64,000 bases of DNA from CAZCGA01 sp964498075 (GTDB lineage: Bacteria > Desulfobacterota > Binatia > HRBIN30): NCBI GenBank assembly GCA_964498075.1, contig CAZCGA010000022.1, forward strand, positions 1-64,000. Reading direction: 5' to 3'. Below the pieces are notes generated by a model. That model worked only from the letters and a program-made list of their open reading frames with translations, searched no databases and was not told the origin of the DNA. Below are positions 16,215 through 24,848 of the stretch, one piece after another (within the stretch, counting starts at the first letter, position 1; each line of letters starts with the position of its first letter). Both the position numbers and the translations under genes were made by a program.

Positions 16215-19200
16215 ATGCGCCCCAGAACGTCACCCTTGCTGATCTGCAGTCTTCTCGCTCTCGTCGCGTCCCAAGCCGCAGCGCAGATGACCATCTCCTG
16301 GAAGAACACGCTCGGCGGCAACTGGAACACCGCCGGTAACTGGGACCCCGCCCAGGTGCCCGGCTCGCTCGACGATGCCGTGATCACCATGGACGGCACC
16401 TACACGGTCACCCTCGACGTCAATGCGACCGTGAACAGCCTCACCCTCGGCGGCATGACCGGCACACAGACGCTCTCCGTCGCGAGCAACACGCTCACGC
16501 TGAATGGCGCGAGCACGGTCACCAGCCACGGCGTATTCAATCTGAGCGGCAGCGTCTACAGCGGCACGGGCAACCTCACCGTCAGCGGCATGGTCAACTG
16601 GAGCGGCGGCATCATGAGCGGCAGCGGCACCACAGCAATCATGGCGGGCGGCATGCTGAACATCAGCGGGTCGAACACCAAAACGCACAACCGCGTGATC
16701 GGCAATGCGGGCACGACGATCTGGAAGGACGCGGGCAACATCAACAGCGGAGTGGGCGCGATGTTCAACAACCTCGCCGGCGCGACGCTGACGATTCAGA
16801 ACGACCAGAGCTGGGTCTACAACCAAGGCGGCGTGCAGACGGTGTTCAACAACCAGGCGGACGCCACGCTGATCAAGGAAGGCAGCGGTGGCACCACCAC
16901 CTTCAGCGGCGTGGTGTTCAACAACAGCAGCACCATGCTCGCCATCAACAGCGGCATCCTGTCGCTGCCCAGCGGCGGCACCAACAGCGGCACCTTCGCC
17001 ATCGCCGGCAGCAGCCGGGTGGAGTTTCCCAGCAGCACGTTCACCCTCAACACCGGCACGACCTTCACGGGCCTGGGGCGGCCGCGGGTCAACGGCGGCA
17101 CGCTGACCGCCGCCGGCCCGGTGAGCGCGGTGAGCCTGGACCTGGTCAGCGGTACGCTCAACGGCGACGGTACGATCACGATCAGCGACACCTTGGACTG
17201 GAGCGGCGGCATGCTGGGCGGCAACGGCACCACAGAGATCCCGGTGAACACGACGCTGAACATCATCACCTCGAACGTCAAGACGCAGAACCGGGTGATC
17301 AACAACGCCGGCACGACGTTCTGGAAGGACAGCGGCAACATCTTCAGCGGACAAGGCGCGGTGTTCAACAACCTGCCCGGCGCCACTCTGCGGATTCAGA
17401 ACGACCAGAGCTGGGTATTCAACCAGGGTGGCACGCAGACGGTGTTCAACAACCAGGCGGGCGCCACGTTGATCAAGGAAGGCAGCAGCGGCACCACCAC
17501 CTTCAGCGGTGTGGTGTTCAACAATTCCAGCACCATGCTCTCCATCAACAGCGGTATCCTGTCGCTGCCGAGCGGCGGCACCAACAGCGGCACCTTCGCC
17601 ATCGCTAGCGGCAGCCGGGTGGAGTTCCCCAGCAGCACGTTCACCCTCAACGCCGGCACGACCTTCACGGGCCTGGGGCGGCCGCGGGTCAATGGCGGCA
17701 CGGTCACCGCCGCTGCCGCGGTCAGCGTAGTGAGCCTGGACCTGATCAGCGGCACACTCAACGGCAGCGGCACGATCACCATCAGCGACACCCTGGACTG
17801 GAGTGGCGGCGTGCAGGGCGGCGGCGGCACCACCGAGATCCCGGTGAACACGACGCTGAACATCATCACCTCGAACGTCAAGACGCAGAACCGGGTGATC
17901 AACAACGCCGGCACGACGTTCTGGAAGGACAGCGGCAACATCTTCAGCGGACAAGGCGCGGTGTTCAACAACCTGCCCGGCGCCACTCTGCGGATTCAGA
18001 ACGACCAGAGCTGGGTATTCAACCAGGGTGGCACGCAGACGGTGTTCAACAACCAGGCGGGCGCCACGTTGATCAAGGAAGGCAGCAGCGGCACCACCAC
18101 CTTCAGCGGTGTGGTGTTCAACAATTCCAGCACCATGCTCTCCATCAACAGCGGTATCCTGTCGCTGCCGAGCGGCGGCACCAACAGCGGCACCTTCGCC
18201 ATCGCTAGCGGCAGCCGGGTCGAGTTCCCCAGCAGCACGTACACGCTCAACGCCGGCACGATGTTCACCGGCCTGGGGCGGCCGCGGATCAACGGCGGCA
18301 CCCTGACCGCCGCCGGCCCCGTGAGCGCGGTGAGCCTGGACTTGATGAGCGGCACGCTCAACGGCGGCGGCGCGTTCATGGTGAGCGACACGTTGGACTC
18401 GAGCGGCGGCATGATGAGCGACATCGGCACCACCGAGATCCTCGCCACGGCGACGCTCAACATCACCAGCGCGAACGTCAAGACGCAGAACCGAGTGATC
18501 AACAACGCCGGCACGACGATCTGGAAGGACACCGGCAACATCTTCAGCGGGCAAGGCGCGGTGTTCAACAACCTGGCCGGTGCCACGCTGACGATTCAGA
18601 ATGACCAAAGCTGGATCTACAACCAAGGCGGCGTGCAGACGCAGTTCAACAACCAGCCGGGCGCCACGCTGACCAAGGAAGGCAGCGGCAGTACCACCAC
18701 CTTCGCCGGCGTACTCTTCACCAACCGCGGCACGGTCAACGCGCAGAACGGAACGTTGGGCTTCCAGCCCGGCTACACGCAGCTCGCGGGCGCCACACAC
18801 GTGGCCGGCGGAAGCCTCTCGTCCACAGGGACGTTCGATATTCAAAGCGGCATCCTCGACGGCAACGGCACCGTCACCGGCAACCTGTCGAACGGCGGGC
18901 AGGTGAATCCCGGCACGTCACCGGGCACCATCAACCTCACGGGCAAGTACACGCAAACGGTCGCCGGCGCCTTCAACGTCGACTTGAACGGGACCGTCGC
19001 CGGCAGCCAGTTCGATCAGCTCAACGTCACCGGACAAGTGCAGCTCGCCGGCACGCTCAACGTCGCGCTCGGTTTCACGCCGATGGTCGGCAACACCTTC
19101 GTCATCATCCAGAACGATGCCGCGGACGCCGTCACCGGCACCTTCAACGGGCTCCTCGAGGGCGCCAGCTTCACCACCGGCGGCGTGCAGTTCCAGATCA

Positions 19201-20441
19201 GCTACGCGGGTGGCACGGGCAACGACGTCGTCCTGGGCGTCGTCTCGGTTTCGCCGGTCGATTCACCGACGCCAACCCGGACCGCCTCAGCCACCAGCAC
19301 GGCGACGCCCACCGAGACGGCGACCAGAAGCGCGACGCCGACTCACACTGTGACCGTTGCAGGCGCGACATCGACGCCCACGGCGACCCCGACCGCTACC
19401 GCGACCTTCACGACGACACCGACACCCACCCCGACGTCCACGCCGACGCCGACAGACACGGCGACGAGCACACCGACGCAGACGCTGACGCCGCTGACCA
19501 CCGCGCCTCCCATCGCGACGGCGACCAACACATCGACCGCGCTACCATCCGCGACACCGACAAGCACTCCGACCACGACGCCGACGGCATCTCCTCAGGC
19601 GCCATCGAGCCCCACGCCGACACGTACGCAGACGCCGCGACCCTTGATGGTTGGAGGTGGCGTGCAGATGCCCGCACCGCAGGGCAAGGGTGACCGGCGC
19701 GGTTTCAGGCCGGCGATCGGTGTGATTGTCGAGCTGTACATCTGCGGCGGCGAGCAGCGCCGCACATGCCTCGCCGTGCTCCCCATCTTCGTCGGCCGGG
19801 TGACGACGGACCTGAACGGGCGATTCCTGTTCTCCGTGCTCCCCGACCTGGTGCGCGGCCGGCTGCTGGTGCTGGTCGCGACGATCGTCGAGGGCAACGT
19901 CACCACGCGGTGCCGTTTCCTGCTCACACCGCTCCGCCGTGGGGAGGCGCGCAGTGTCGAGTTGGTGGCATCAGGACACGCCGCGGATACGATGGACGCC
20001 GACATCGACCCCGTGTCCGAGTCCGCCGTGCGCCTGCTCGACGAGCGCGGGCTGGAGAACTACAGCGACGACGGCGTCGACGCCGTCGTGGATGCGGTGC
20101 AAGCGGCGAATGTAGACACCATGTTCGCCGACCTCAGCACCGACGCTTCCATCGACCGTGCGGAAACGACGGCCGCCGGCGATCCGGCGACCAAGATGGC
20201 GCTCGACGAGAACCAATTCACCCCAACGCCGACCGCGACGGTCACGCCGCTCCCCTGCGCGGGCGACTGCGACGGCACTCAAATCGTGACGAGGGACGAT
20301 CTGCTCAAAGGTGTGCGAATCCTGCTCGGCGAGGCAGCCCTGAGCTCGTGCATGCAGCTCGCCCCGACCGGCGGCGATGCCGCGACGATCAACGACCTCG
20401 TCGTTGCGATCAACAACGCGACGGGCGCGTGCTTCCCGTGA
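16215..20441 (+). CDS. Secreted autotransporter-like repeat protein with Pro/Thr stalk and dockerin-like C-terminus
   Basis: A 1,408-residue extracellular protein. A signal peptide (residues 1-25, ending ASQAAAQ) is followed by a Gly/Asn/Thr-rich beta-helix-like region, with a G-N-W-N-T-A-G-N-W-D start often seen in passenger domains. This region contains about three and a half tandem 200-residue repeats (16600-18720). Then comes a Pro/Thr-rich low-complexity stalk (about 19250-19640), a globular beta region and an acidic region. The last 60 residues (GDCDGTQIVTRDDLL..., four Cys) resemble a dockerin-type calcium loop, the second loop degenerate. No beta-barrel translocator is present. Start 16215 follows GGGGAAGG. 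Probably a cell-surface or adhesion protein. Confidence 0.8.
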   Translation: MRPRTSPLLICSLLALVASQAAAQMTISWKNTLGGNWNTAGNWDPAQVPGSLDDAVITMDGTYTVTLDVNATVNSLTLGGMTGTQTLSVASNTLTLNGASTVTSHGVFNLSGSVYSGTGNLTVSGMVNWSGGIMSGSGTTAIMAGGMLNISGSNTKTHNRVIGNAGTTIWKDAGNINSGVGAMFNNLAGATLTIQNDQSWVYNQGGVQTVFNNQADATLIKEGSGGTTTFSGVVFNNSSTMLAINSGILSLPSGGTNSGTFAIAGSSRVEFPSSTFTLNTGTTFTGLGRPRVNGGTLTAAGPVSAVSLDLVSGTLNGDGTITISDTLDWSGGMLGGNGTTEIPVNTTLNIITSNVKTQNRVINNAGTTFWKDSGNIFSGQGAVFNNLPGATLRIQNDQSWVFNQGGTQTVFNNQAGATLIKEGSSGTTTFSGVVFNNSSTMLSINSGILSLPSGGTNSGTFAIASGSRVEFPSSTFTLNAGTTFTGLGRPRVNGGTVTAAAAVSVVSLDLISGTLNGSGTITISDTLDWSGGVQGGGGTTEIPVNTTLNIITSNVKTQNRVINNAGTTFWKDSGNIFSGQGAVFNNLPGATLRIQNDQSWVFNQGGTQTVFNNQAGATLIKEGSSGTTTFSGVVFNNSSTMLSINSGILSLPSGGTNSGTFAIASGSRVEFPSSTYTLNAGTMFTGLGRPRINGGTLTAAGPVSAVSLDLMSGTLNGGGAFMVSDTLDSSGGMMSDIGTTEILATATLNITSANVKTQNRVINNAGTTIWKDTGNIFSGQGAVFNNLAGATLTIQNDQSWIYNQGGVQTQFNNQPGATLTKEGSGSTTTFAGVLFTNRGTVNAQNGTLGFQPGYTQLAGATHVAGGSLSSTGTFDIQSGILDGNGTVTGNLSNGGQVNPGTSPGTINLTGKYTQTVAGAFNVDLNGTVAGSQFDQLNVTGQVQLAGTLNVALGFTPMVGNTFVIIQNDAADAVTGTFNGLLEGASFTTGGVQFQISYAGGTGNDVVLGVVSVSPVDSPTPTRTASATSTATPTETATRSATPTHTVTVAGATSTPTATPTATATFTTTPTPTPTSTPTPTDTATSTPTQTLTPLTTAPPIATATNTSTALPSATPTSTPTTTPTASPQAPSSPTPTRTQTPRPLMVGGGVQMPAPQGKGDRRGFRPAIGVIVELYICGGEQRRTCLAVLPIFVGRVTTDLNGRFLFSVLPDLVRGRLLVLVATIVEGNVTTRCRFLLTPLRRGEARSVELVASGHAADTMDADIDPVSESAVRLLDERGLENYSDDGVDAVVDAVQAANVDTMFADLSTDASIDRAETTAAGDPATKMALDENQFTPTPTATVTPLPCAGDCDGTQIVTRDDLLKGVRILLGEAALSSCMQLAPTGGDAATINDLVVAINNATGACFP
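16600..18720 (+). repeat. Tandem 600-bp repeats within the repeat protein
   Basis: The gene repeats with an exact 600-base period: units near 16600, 17200, 17800 and a partial one from 18400. Between units two and three about 385 bases (17234-17620 against 17834-18220) are identical, including synonymous positions. Units one and four differ much more. This shows a recent duplication or gene conversion between units two and three, keeping frame (200 residues). Confidence 0.88.
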
Positions 20442-20447
20442 GCGCAG

Positions 20448-20690
20448 TTACGGTCGCGCGCGCGATGCACGGCGTATTCCACGCCGCACGCGCACAACAC
20501 CGACAACCACGCAGATCACCGCCGGCCAGAAGGTGAAGAAGAAGAGCAGGCCGGGTCCGACGGGATTGGGGTTGGGGTCGGGCCAGAGCCCCAGGTCCGC
20601 GGCCACGATGATGCCGAGCAGCGGCCCGGAGCCGACGATCAGCAAGCCGAGGCCGACGCGCACCAGCGTGGAGCGGAGATACGCGCGCAC
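20448..20690 (-). CDS. Small membrane protein of unknown function
   Basis: An 80-residue frame with two hydrophobic segments (about residues 10-33 and 47-68) joined by a Pro/Asn-rich loop, and basic ends. It begins with GTG four bases after the stop of the hicB gene, with a GAGGTAG element upstream, and ends seven bases from the convergent repeat-protein gene. I do not recognise the family. The position and membrane pattern make it a plausible gene, but it could be a chance frame in GC-rich DNA. Confidence 0.45.
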   Translation of the reverse strand: MRAYLRSTLVRVGLGLLIVGSGPLLGIIVAADLGLWPDPNPNPVGPGLLFFFTFWPAVICVVVGVVRVRRGIRRASRARP

Positions 20691-20694
20691 CGCG

Positions 20695-20955
20695 CTACGC
20701 TGCTACCTCGACCGTTGCGTAGAAGTTGACCCGGTGCGGAGTGCGGCGTGGCCTCACCGCACGCTGTCTCGGCGGTGGAACTCTGATACCATCCTCGCGC
20801 AGTCCGCGGACGTGCAGTGCGATGGCCCCTTCAATTCGGCGCAGGGCCGCATCGATGGTCTTCCCGGTCGCCACGCAACCGGGAAGATCCGGAACGGAGG
20901 CGCCCCAATCGCTATCGACGTCCTTGTCGATCCGCACCAGATACTGTCGCTTCAT
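20695..20955 (-). CDS. hicB: HicB family antitoxin
   Basis: An 86-residue antitoxin with the HicB fold: YLVRIDKDVDSDWGASVPDL, then PGCVATGKTIDAALRRIEGA. The last 25 residues are Arg/Pro-rich and could contribute to DNA or toxin binding; no ribbon-helix-helix is obvious. Its ATG overlaps the stop of hicA (ATGA), giving the order toxin then antitoxin, opposite to the pair at 11350. Confidence 0.85.
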   Translation of the reverse strand: MKRQYLVRIDKDVDSDWGASVPDLPGCVATGKTIDAALRRIEGAIALHVRGLREDGIRVPPPRQRAVRPRRTPHRVNFYATVEVAA

Positions 20956-21152
20956 GATTTCTTCCCTCGCGCTAGCCCCGCTTGTCGCACAATCGAAGCC
21001 AGAGTTCCCTTCGGCATGTCGTCTCCCGGATGGCCGCTGATAGTCACCCGCCCAGGCTTCTTGGCGTGTTTGTACTGCCGATGGCTACCCTCGGTGACGA
21101 CCCGGTGCCATCCGTCCTGCTCCACCATACGGATGACATGTCGGACCTTCAC
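20952..21152 (-). CDS. hicA: HicA family mRNA interferase toxin
   Basis: A 66-residue HicA toxin of the dsRNA-binding-fold type: VKVRHVIRMVEQDGWH, the catalytic His in GSHRQYKH, then GRVTISGHPGDDMPKGTL and a final helix. The start is set at GTG 21152 because known members begin with this MKVRxVIR element; an open frame continues to a TTG at 21200 without a ribosome-binding site. It overlaps hicB by four bases. Confidence 0.83.
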   Translation of the reverse strand: MKVRHVIRMVEQDGWHRVVTEGSHRQYKHAKKPGRVTISGHPGDDMPKGTLASIVRQAGLARGKKS

Positions 21153-21212
21153 GGGAACGCAATACCACTTCTTGCCTCGGCTTCGCCACAGAGTATCCAA
21201 ACGTCGTGCGCA

Positions 21213-21554
21213 TCAGCTGCGCGCGGCTCGCTTGCGCGCCGGCTGCATGCGCTTCGGCGGTTGGTGGCGGCTCGTACGGGGTCCGGTCGCTGGGCTCGGT
21301 TTCGGGCGACGCGACGGGGTTCCGTGAAGCATGCCCTCGACGCTGATGTCCTCGTCGACGTCAGGCCAATGCACACCCTGGCCGGTGCCAATGAGTCGGA
21401 AGTTGGCGCGCTGGGCCGCGGTTGCCTCCGCGAGTCGCCATGACCAGGCAAGCGGCACGCTGATTACGCGACCATCCACGAGTTGCGCGATGATCTCGTC
21501 CTCGGTGACGCGCACGCGCTCGATGCGGGGGTCGCTGCTAGTCACAATGTTCAT
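21213..21554 (-). CDS. DUF2442 domain protein
   Basis: A 113-residue protein. Residues 1-75 match the DUF2442 pattern: RVRVTEDEIIAQLVDGRVIS, then PLAWSWRLAEAT, and the HWPDVDEDISVEGML end that defines the family. The last 35 residues are a basic Pro/Arg tail unlike the core. DUF2442 genes often pair with DUF4160 genes and are suspected toxin-antitoxin components; here it is followed by hicA and hicB on the same strand with no DUF4160. The ATG at 21554 has GGAGG upstream. Confidence 0.85.
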   Translation of the reverse strand: MNIVTSSDPRIERVRVTEDEIIAQLVDGRVISVPLAWSWRLAEATAAQRANFRLIGTGQGVHWPDVDEDISVEGMLHGTPSRRPKPSPATGPRTSRHQPPKRMQPARKRAARS

Positions 21555-21670
21555 CCCATACCTCCAGAATAGTGGAGCGATCACTGAGCAGCGCACTCTC
21601 CGAAACACCGGCGATGAGACGCTGCTCCAGCACAGTCACCGCACTCCGGTTGTGTCAGCCGTTGCTCCCG

Positions 21671-22660
21671 TCACCGCAAGCGCGGGATCACTTCGCGGCC
21701 GAACAGCTCCAGCATGTCCGGACCCAGAAAGTTGCAGAAGTAGTACGTCACCCCGAGATCACGCGCCCGGCGGCGCATCTCCTGGGCCACTTGCTCGGGT
21801 GTGCCGATCAACGTGCTCGGTGACGTCCGCACGGCGGCGATGTGGCTCGCATCGATGCCCATCATCTGCGCGGTGACGGTGGCCATGGCATCCGCTTCCG
21901 TTTCGGTGCGCGCGATCAACACATACACCATCCCCGACAGCTCGATCTGCGAGATGTCGCGGCCCACTTCCTTGCACTGCGCCGCCAACAGGTCGACGCG
22001 CCGCCGGAACTCGCCTTCGTCGAACTTCAGCGCGTCCTCGATGACCACCTTGCCCGTCGCGCCGCCCGACGGCGGGATGATGTTCACCACGTCCGCCTCG
22101 GCGGCGGCGACCCGCAGCAGCTTCTCGCCACCGCCACCGAGCATGATGCGCGGCCGCGGCTTCGGCTTCGGCGCGTGTGGCGCGTTCGCCAGCTGATAGA
22201 ACTCACCGCGAAAGGTGGCGCGCTCCTCCGTCCACAAGCGCTTGATCACGCGCAACCCCTCCGCCATCTGCGCGATGCGCACCGAGGGCTTCGGGTACGG
22301 CAAGCCGAAGGCATCGTACTCTTCGCGAAACCACCCTGCGCCCAATCCCAGCTCGACGCGTCCGCCGGTGATGTGATGCAGCGTCGAGATGATCTTCGCC
22401 AGCAATGCAGGATGGCGGTACGAGTTGGCGGCGACGATCTGCGTGAGCTTCAGGGTGCGCGTCAACGGCGCCAGGGCGCTCAGCAGCGTGAAACACTCCA
22501 GGCGCGGCTCGCCGGCGTCGCGGCCGATGCCGGTCATGAAGAAGTGGTCTTCCGCCGCAATGCTGTAGAAGCCCAGCGCCTCCGCCTGCTCGGCCACCGT
22601 GCGCGCCGCGGCAAAATCCGTCAGCGGCAACACCGCCGCACACTTCATCTCGTACGCCAT
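21671..22660 (-). CDS. Luciferase-like (LLM) class oxidoreductase, probably F420- or flavin-dependent
   Basis: A 329-residue TIM-barrel protein of the bacterial luciferase-like family. Seen: EQAEALGFYSIAAEDHF at the second strand, the RVELGLGAGWFREEYDAFGL region and the RPRIMLGGGGEKLLRVAA segment, all typical of F420-dependent LLM oxidoreductases. The substrate is unknown. It is monocistronic or first in a minus-strand run with an alpha/beta hydrolase gene about 90 bases upstream. Confidence 0.87.
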   Translation of the reverse strand: MAYEMKCAAVLPLTDFAAARTVAEQAEALGFYSIAAEDHFFMTGIGRDAGEPRLECFTLLSALAPLTRTLKLTQIVAANSYRHPALLAKIISTLHHITGGRVELGLGAGWFREEYDAFGLPYPKPSVRIAQMAEGLRVIKRLWTEERATFRGEFYQLANAPHAPKPKPRPRIMLGGGGEKLLRVAAAEADVVNIIPPSGGATGKVVIEDALKFDEGEFRRRVDLLAAQCKEVGRDISQIELSGMVYVLIARTETEADAMATVTAQMMGIDASHIAAVRTSPSTLIGTPEQVAQEMRRRARDLGVTYYFCNFLGPDMLELFGREVIPRLR

Positions 22661-22748
22661 AACGTCCTCCTCGTCTGCAACCCTCGAATTCCGAAATGGT
22701 GAAGGCGCGATTGTGGCGACCGGACAGACTCAGCGCAAGCGGGCGGAG

Positions 22749-23645
22749 TCACGCAGCGAGGAAGGTCAGCAGCGCGCGCGCCACCTCGGCGGGCTTCTCT
22801 TCGTGCGGCAGCAGCCGCGCCCCGGCAATCGACTCGAAGCCCACACAGTTGGGGAACTGCGTGCTCATGCGCTGCGCCAGCGGCTCCGGAAACGTCGGGT
22901 CGTCGCGGCCCCAGATGAACTGGACGGGCACCGTGATGCGCTGGTGCTCCGCTGCGAAGCCGTCGATGAGTTTCCAGTCGATGCCGCGAAGGTAACGGAT
23001 CGCGCCTTCGGTGCGGCGCGGCGACTGCATCAAGGGGACGATGAAGTGCTGCTTGAAGTCGCCCTCGATCAACTCGAGGTCGACGAAGCAGCCGCCGAAG
23101 CCGAGCCCCGAGCGCAGGTAAGTGTCGGAGCGTAGCAAGACGCGCAGGAAGGCGCCGGCGCCGGGCAAGCCCATCAGGTGTTGATAGAGCGAGATCCAGG
23201 GCGGACGGTGACCGGGAATCTCCGTGTTGATGATGGCGAGCTTGCGGACGCGCCGCGGATCCATCAGCACCAGGAGCCGGGCGATCGAGGCGCCCGTGTT
23301 ATGCGCCAGCACCGCGTAGGCATCGAGCCCGAGCGCATCAATCACCTGCCGGAAATTGGCGGCTTGGCCGGGAAACGAGAAGTCCGTCGTCGCGGTCCAC
23401 TGTGATTCGCCGAGGCCGGGCGTATCGAACAGGTAGCAGGTGAAGCGGTCCTGCAGGTGTGGCAGCAGCTTGCGGTAGGTGAAGCTGTGGAGCGGCCAGC
23501 CGTGAAAGCAGACGAGCGGCGGGCCACCGCGACCGAAGACGCGGTACGCAACGAGCGCCGTGCCGGTGTCGACCCACTGCAGAGCCTCATCAAAGAAGAG
23601 CGTGGCCGCGGGGTGGCCGGCGGCTTCAGGAGCCATTGCGTCCAT
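22749..23645 (-). CDS. Alpha/beta hydrolase, haloalkane dehalogenase/epoxide hydrolase-like, with Asn at the nucleophile position
   Basis: A 298-residue alpha/beta-hydrolase fold protein. The oxyanion region LVCFHGWPLHSFTYRKLLP, DTPGLGES and the acid-containing GRDDPTFPEPLA are clear. At the nucleophile elbow the sequence is LAHNTGASIAR, so residue 116 is Asn where dehalogenases and epoxide hydrolases have Asp and esterases Ser. Near the C-terminus the usual Gly-His pair is replaced by GARLLPHEEKP; a His is present but three residues later. It may be a divergent or non-hydrolytic member. Start at ATG 23645 or 23636. Confidence 0.83.
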   Translation of the reverse strand: MDAMAPEAAGHPAATLFFDEALQWVDTGTALVAYRVFGRGGPPLVCFHGWPLHSFTYRKLLPHLQDRFTCYLFDTPGLGESQWTATTDFSFPGQAANFRQVIDALGLDAYAVLAHNTGASIARLLVLMDPRRVRKLAIINTEIPGHRPPWISLYQHLMGLPGAGAFLRVLLRSDTYLRSGLGFGGCFVDLELIEGDFKQHFIVPLMQSPRRTEGAIRYLRGIDWKLIDGFAAEHQRITVPVQFIWGRDDPTFPEPLAQRMSTQFPNCVGFESIAGARLLPHEEKPAEVARALLTFLAA

Positions 23646-23863
23646 GTAGCACTAAGACCAACTCACGTGCCAGGATGCGCGGAGTCGAGCCCCTCGCGTC
23701 GACGCATCGACCGGCCGCGCAGGTGTGGCAGCACCGCCTCGTGACGTTGCGCACGAGCGACACTTCGAAGCCGGCCTCGCCGCCCTCTTTCGTTCCGCCC
23801 TGATCCTGCACTATGGTCGCAACGCGCGCGCCGTCTGCGACGCCGCGCGGGAAGGAGCGTATG

Positions 23864-24247
23864 ATGCACCAGAGCCGATTGTCGACCGTTCTCATCGATT
23901 GCGACCCTGAGCGCTACGAGTGCAGCGTGGAGTTCTGGCGTCAGGCCCTCGGCAAGGAGGCGATTCATCTCGACGACCGTTACGCGTCGTTGCGCGGCCG
24001 CGTCGGCGGCGACGGCGGCGTGGTCTTGATGCTGCAACGCGTGCCGGCGGCGGAGCGCGCCATCCACCTCGACATCGAAACCGACGACGTGCCCGCCGAG
24101 GTAGCGCGGCTGGAGAAGCTGGGGGCGCGGCGCAAAGCGACCTTCGACTCGTACATGGTGATGGAAGCGCCGTCGGGGCACGCCTTCTGTGTGGTGCCGG
24201 CCCGACGCCCGGACTTTCCGGCGAAGGCCGCCCGCTGGGAGAAGTGA
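23864..24247 (+). CDS. VOC superfamily (glyoxalase/bleomycin-resistance-like) protein
   Basis: A 127-residue vicinal-oxygen-chelate protein: LSTVLIDCDPERYECSVEFW opening strand and helix, HLDIETDDVPAEVARLEKLG in the second module and a closing APSGHAFCVV strand. Putative metal residues are His and Glu in these strands. AAGGAG stands six bases before ATG 23864; an ATG one codon earlier is too close. The substrate is unknown. Confidence 0.82.
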   Translation: MHQSRLSTVLIDCDPERYECSVEFWRQALGKEAIHLDDRYASLRGRVGGDGGVVLMLQRVPAAERAIHLDIETDDVPAEVARLEKLGARRKATFDSYMVMEAPSGHAFCVVPARRPDFPAKAARWEK

Positions 24248-24254
24248 GCGCTCC

Positions 24255-24848
24255 TCACACGTCCGCCGAATACGGCGGCGCCGGGTCGTACTCGATCTGG
24301 CGTTGCACTTGGCGTGCGCAGTCGATGCCGTGCAGCTGGCCCACGAGCCACAGCGCCATGTCGATTCCGGCCGACACCCCGGCGGCCGTGACCAGGTTGC
24401 CGTCGCGCACGTAGCGCGTGTGCTCGAGCACGGTGACGTCCGGCCGCGCCCGCAGGGTCTCGATGAAGCTCCAGTGCGTGGTGACGCGTTTGCCCTTCGC
24501 AAAACCCGCCTCGTGCAGCAGCAGCGCCCCGGTGCACACGCTGGTCACCCAGGTGCACCGGGATCCCACCTGGCGCAGCCATTCAATGAGCGTCGCGTTG
24601 TTCACCTCGCGCCGCGTTCCGCTGCCTCCAGGGACCAGCACGACATCGAGCGGTGGTGCATCGGCGAAGGTGTGGTCCGGTAGCACCCGCATCTTCTTCG
24701 CACAGACCACGGGCCGCGATGCCTCCGCAATGGTCACCACCCGGTTGCCGCCGGCGAACTTCGCGGCCGAGGTGAACACCTCCCACGGACCGACGAAGTC
24801 GAGCTCCTCGACGTCATCGAAGATCAGGATGCCAGTCGTGATACCCAT
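24255..24848 (-). CDS. DJ-1/PfpI family protein
   Basis: A 197-residue DJ-1/PfpI (ThiJ) protein of the isonitrile-hydratase-like group: GILIFDDVEELDFVGPWEVF start and the nucleophile elbow VTSVCTGALLLHEAG with Cys105. Such proteins act as hydratases, deglycases or chaperones, and the reaction here is unknown. Its start lies inside the end of the upstream GlxA-type regulator gene (25 bases of overlap), so the two are co-translated and probably linked in function. Confidence 0.87.
   Translation of the reverse strand: MGITTGILIFDDVEELDFVGPWEVFTSAAKFAGGNRVVTIAEASRPVVCAKKMRVLPDHTFADAPPLDVVLVPGGSGTRREVNNATLIEWLRQVGSRCTWVTSVCTGALLLHEAGFAKGKRVTTHWSFIETLRARPDVTVLEHTRYVRDGNLVTAAGVSAGIDMALWLVGQLHGIDCARQVQRQIEYDPAPPYSADV

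Noticed and set aside
17200..18400. The 600-bp repeats as mobile elements
   Set aside because: They are in-frame coding modules with no inverted ends or transposase.
16230..18845. An 871-codon open frame antisense to the repeat protein
   Set aside because: It mirrors the GC-rich repeats of the plus-strand gene, has no recognisable domains and consists of Ala/Arg/Val/Asp-rich runs. The plus strand has a signal peptide and sensible architecture.
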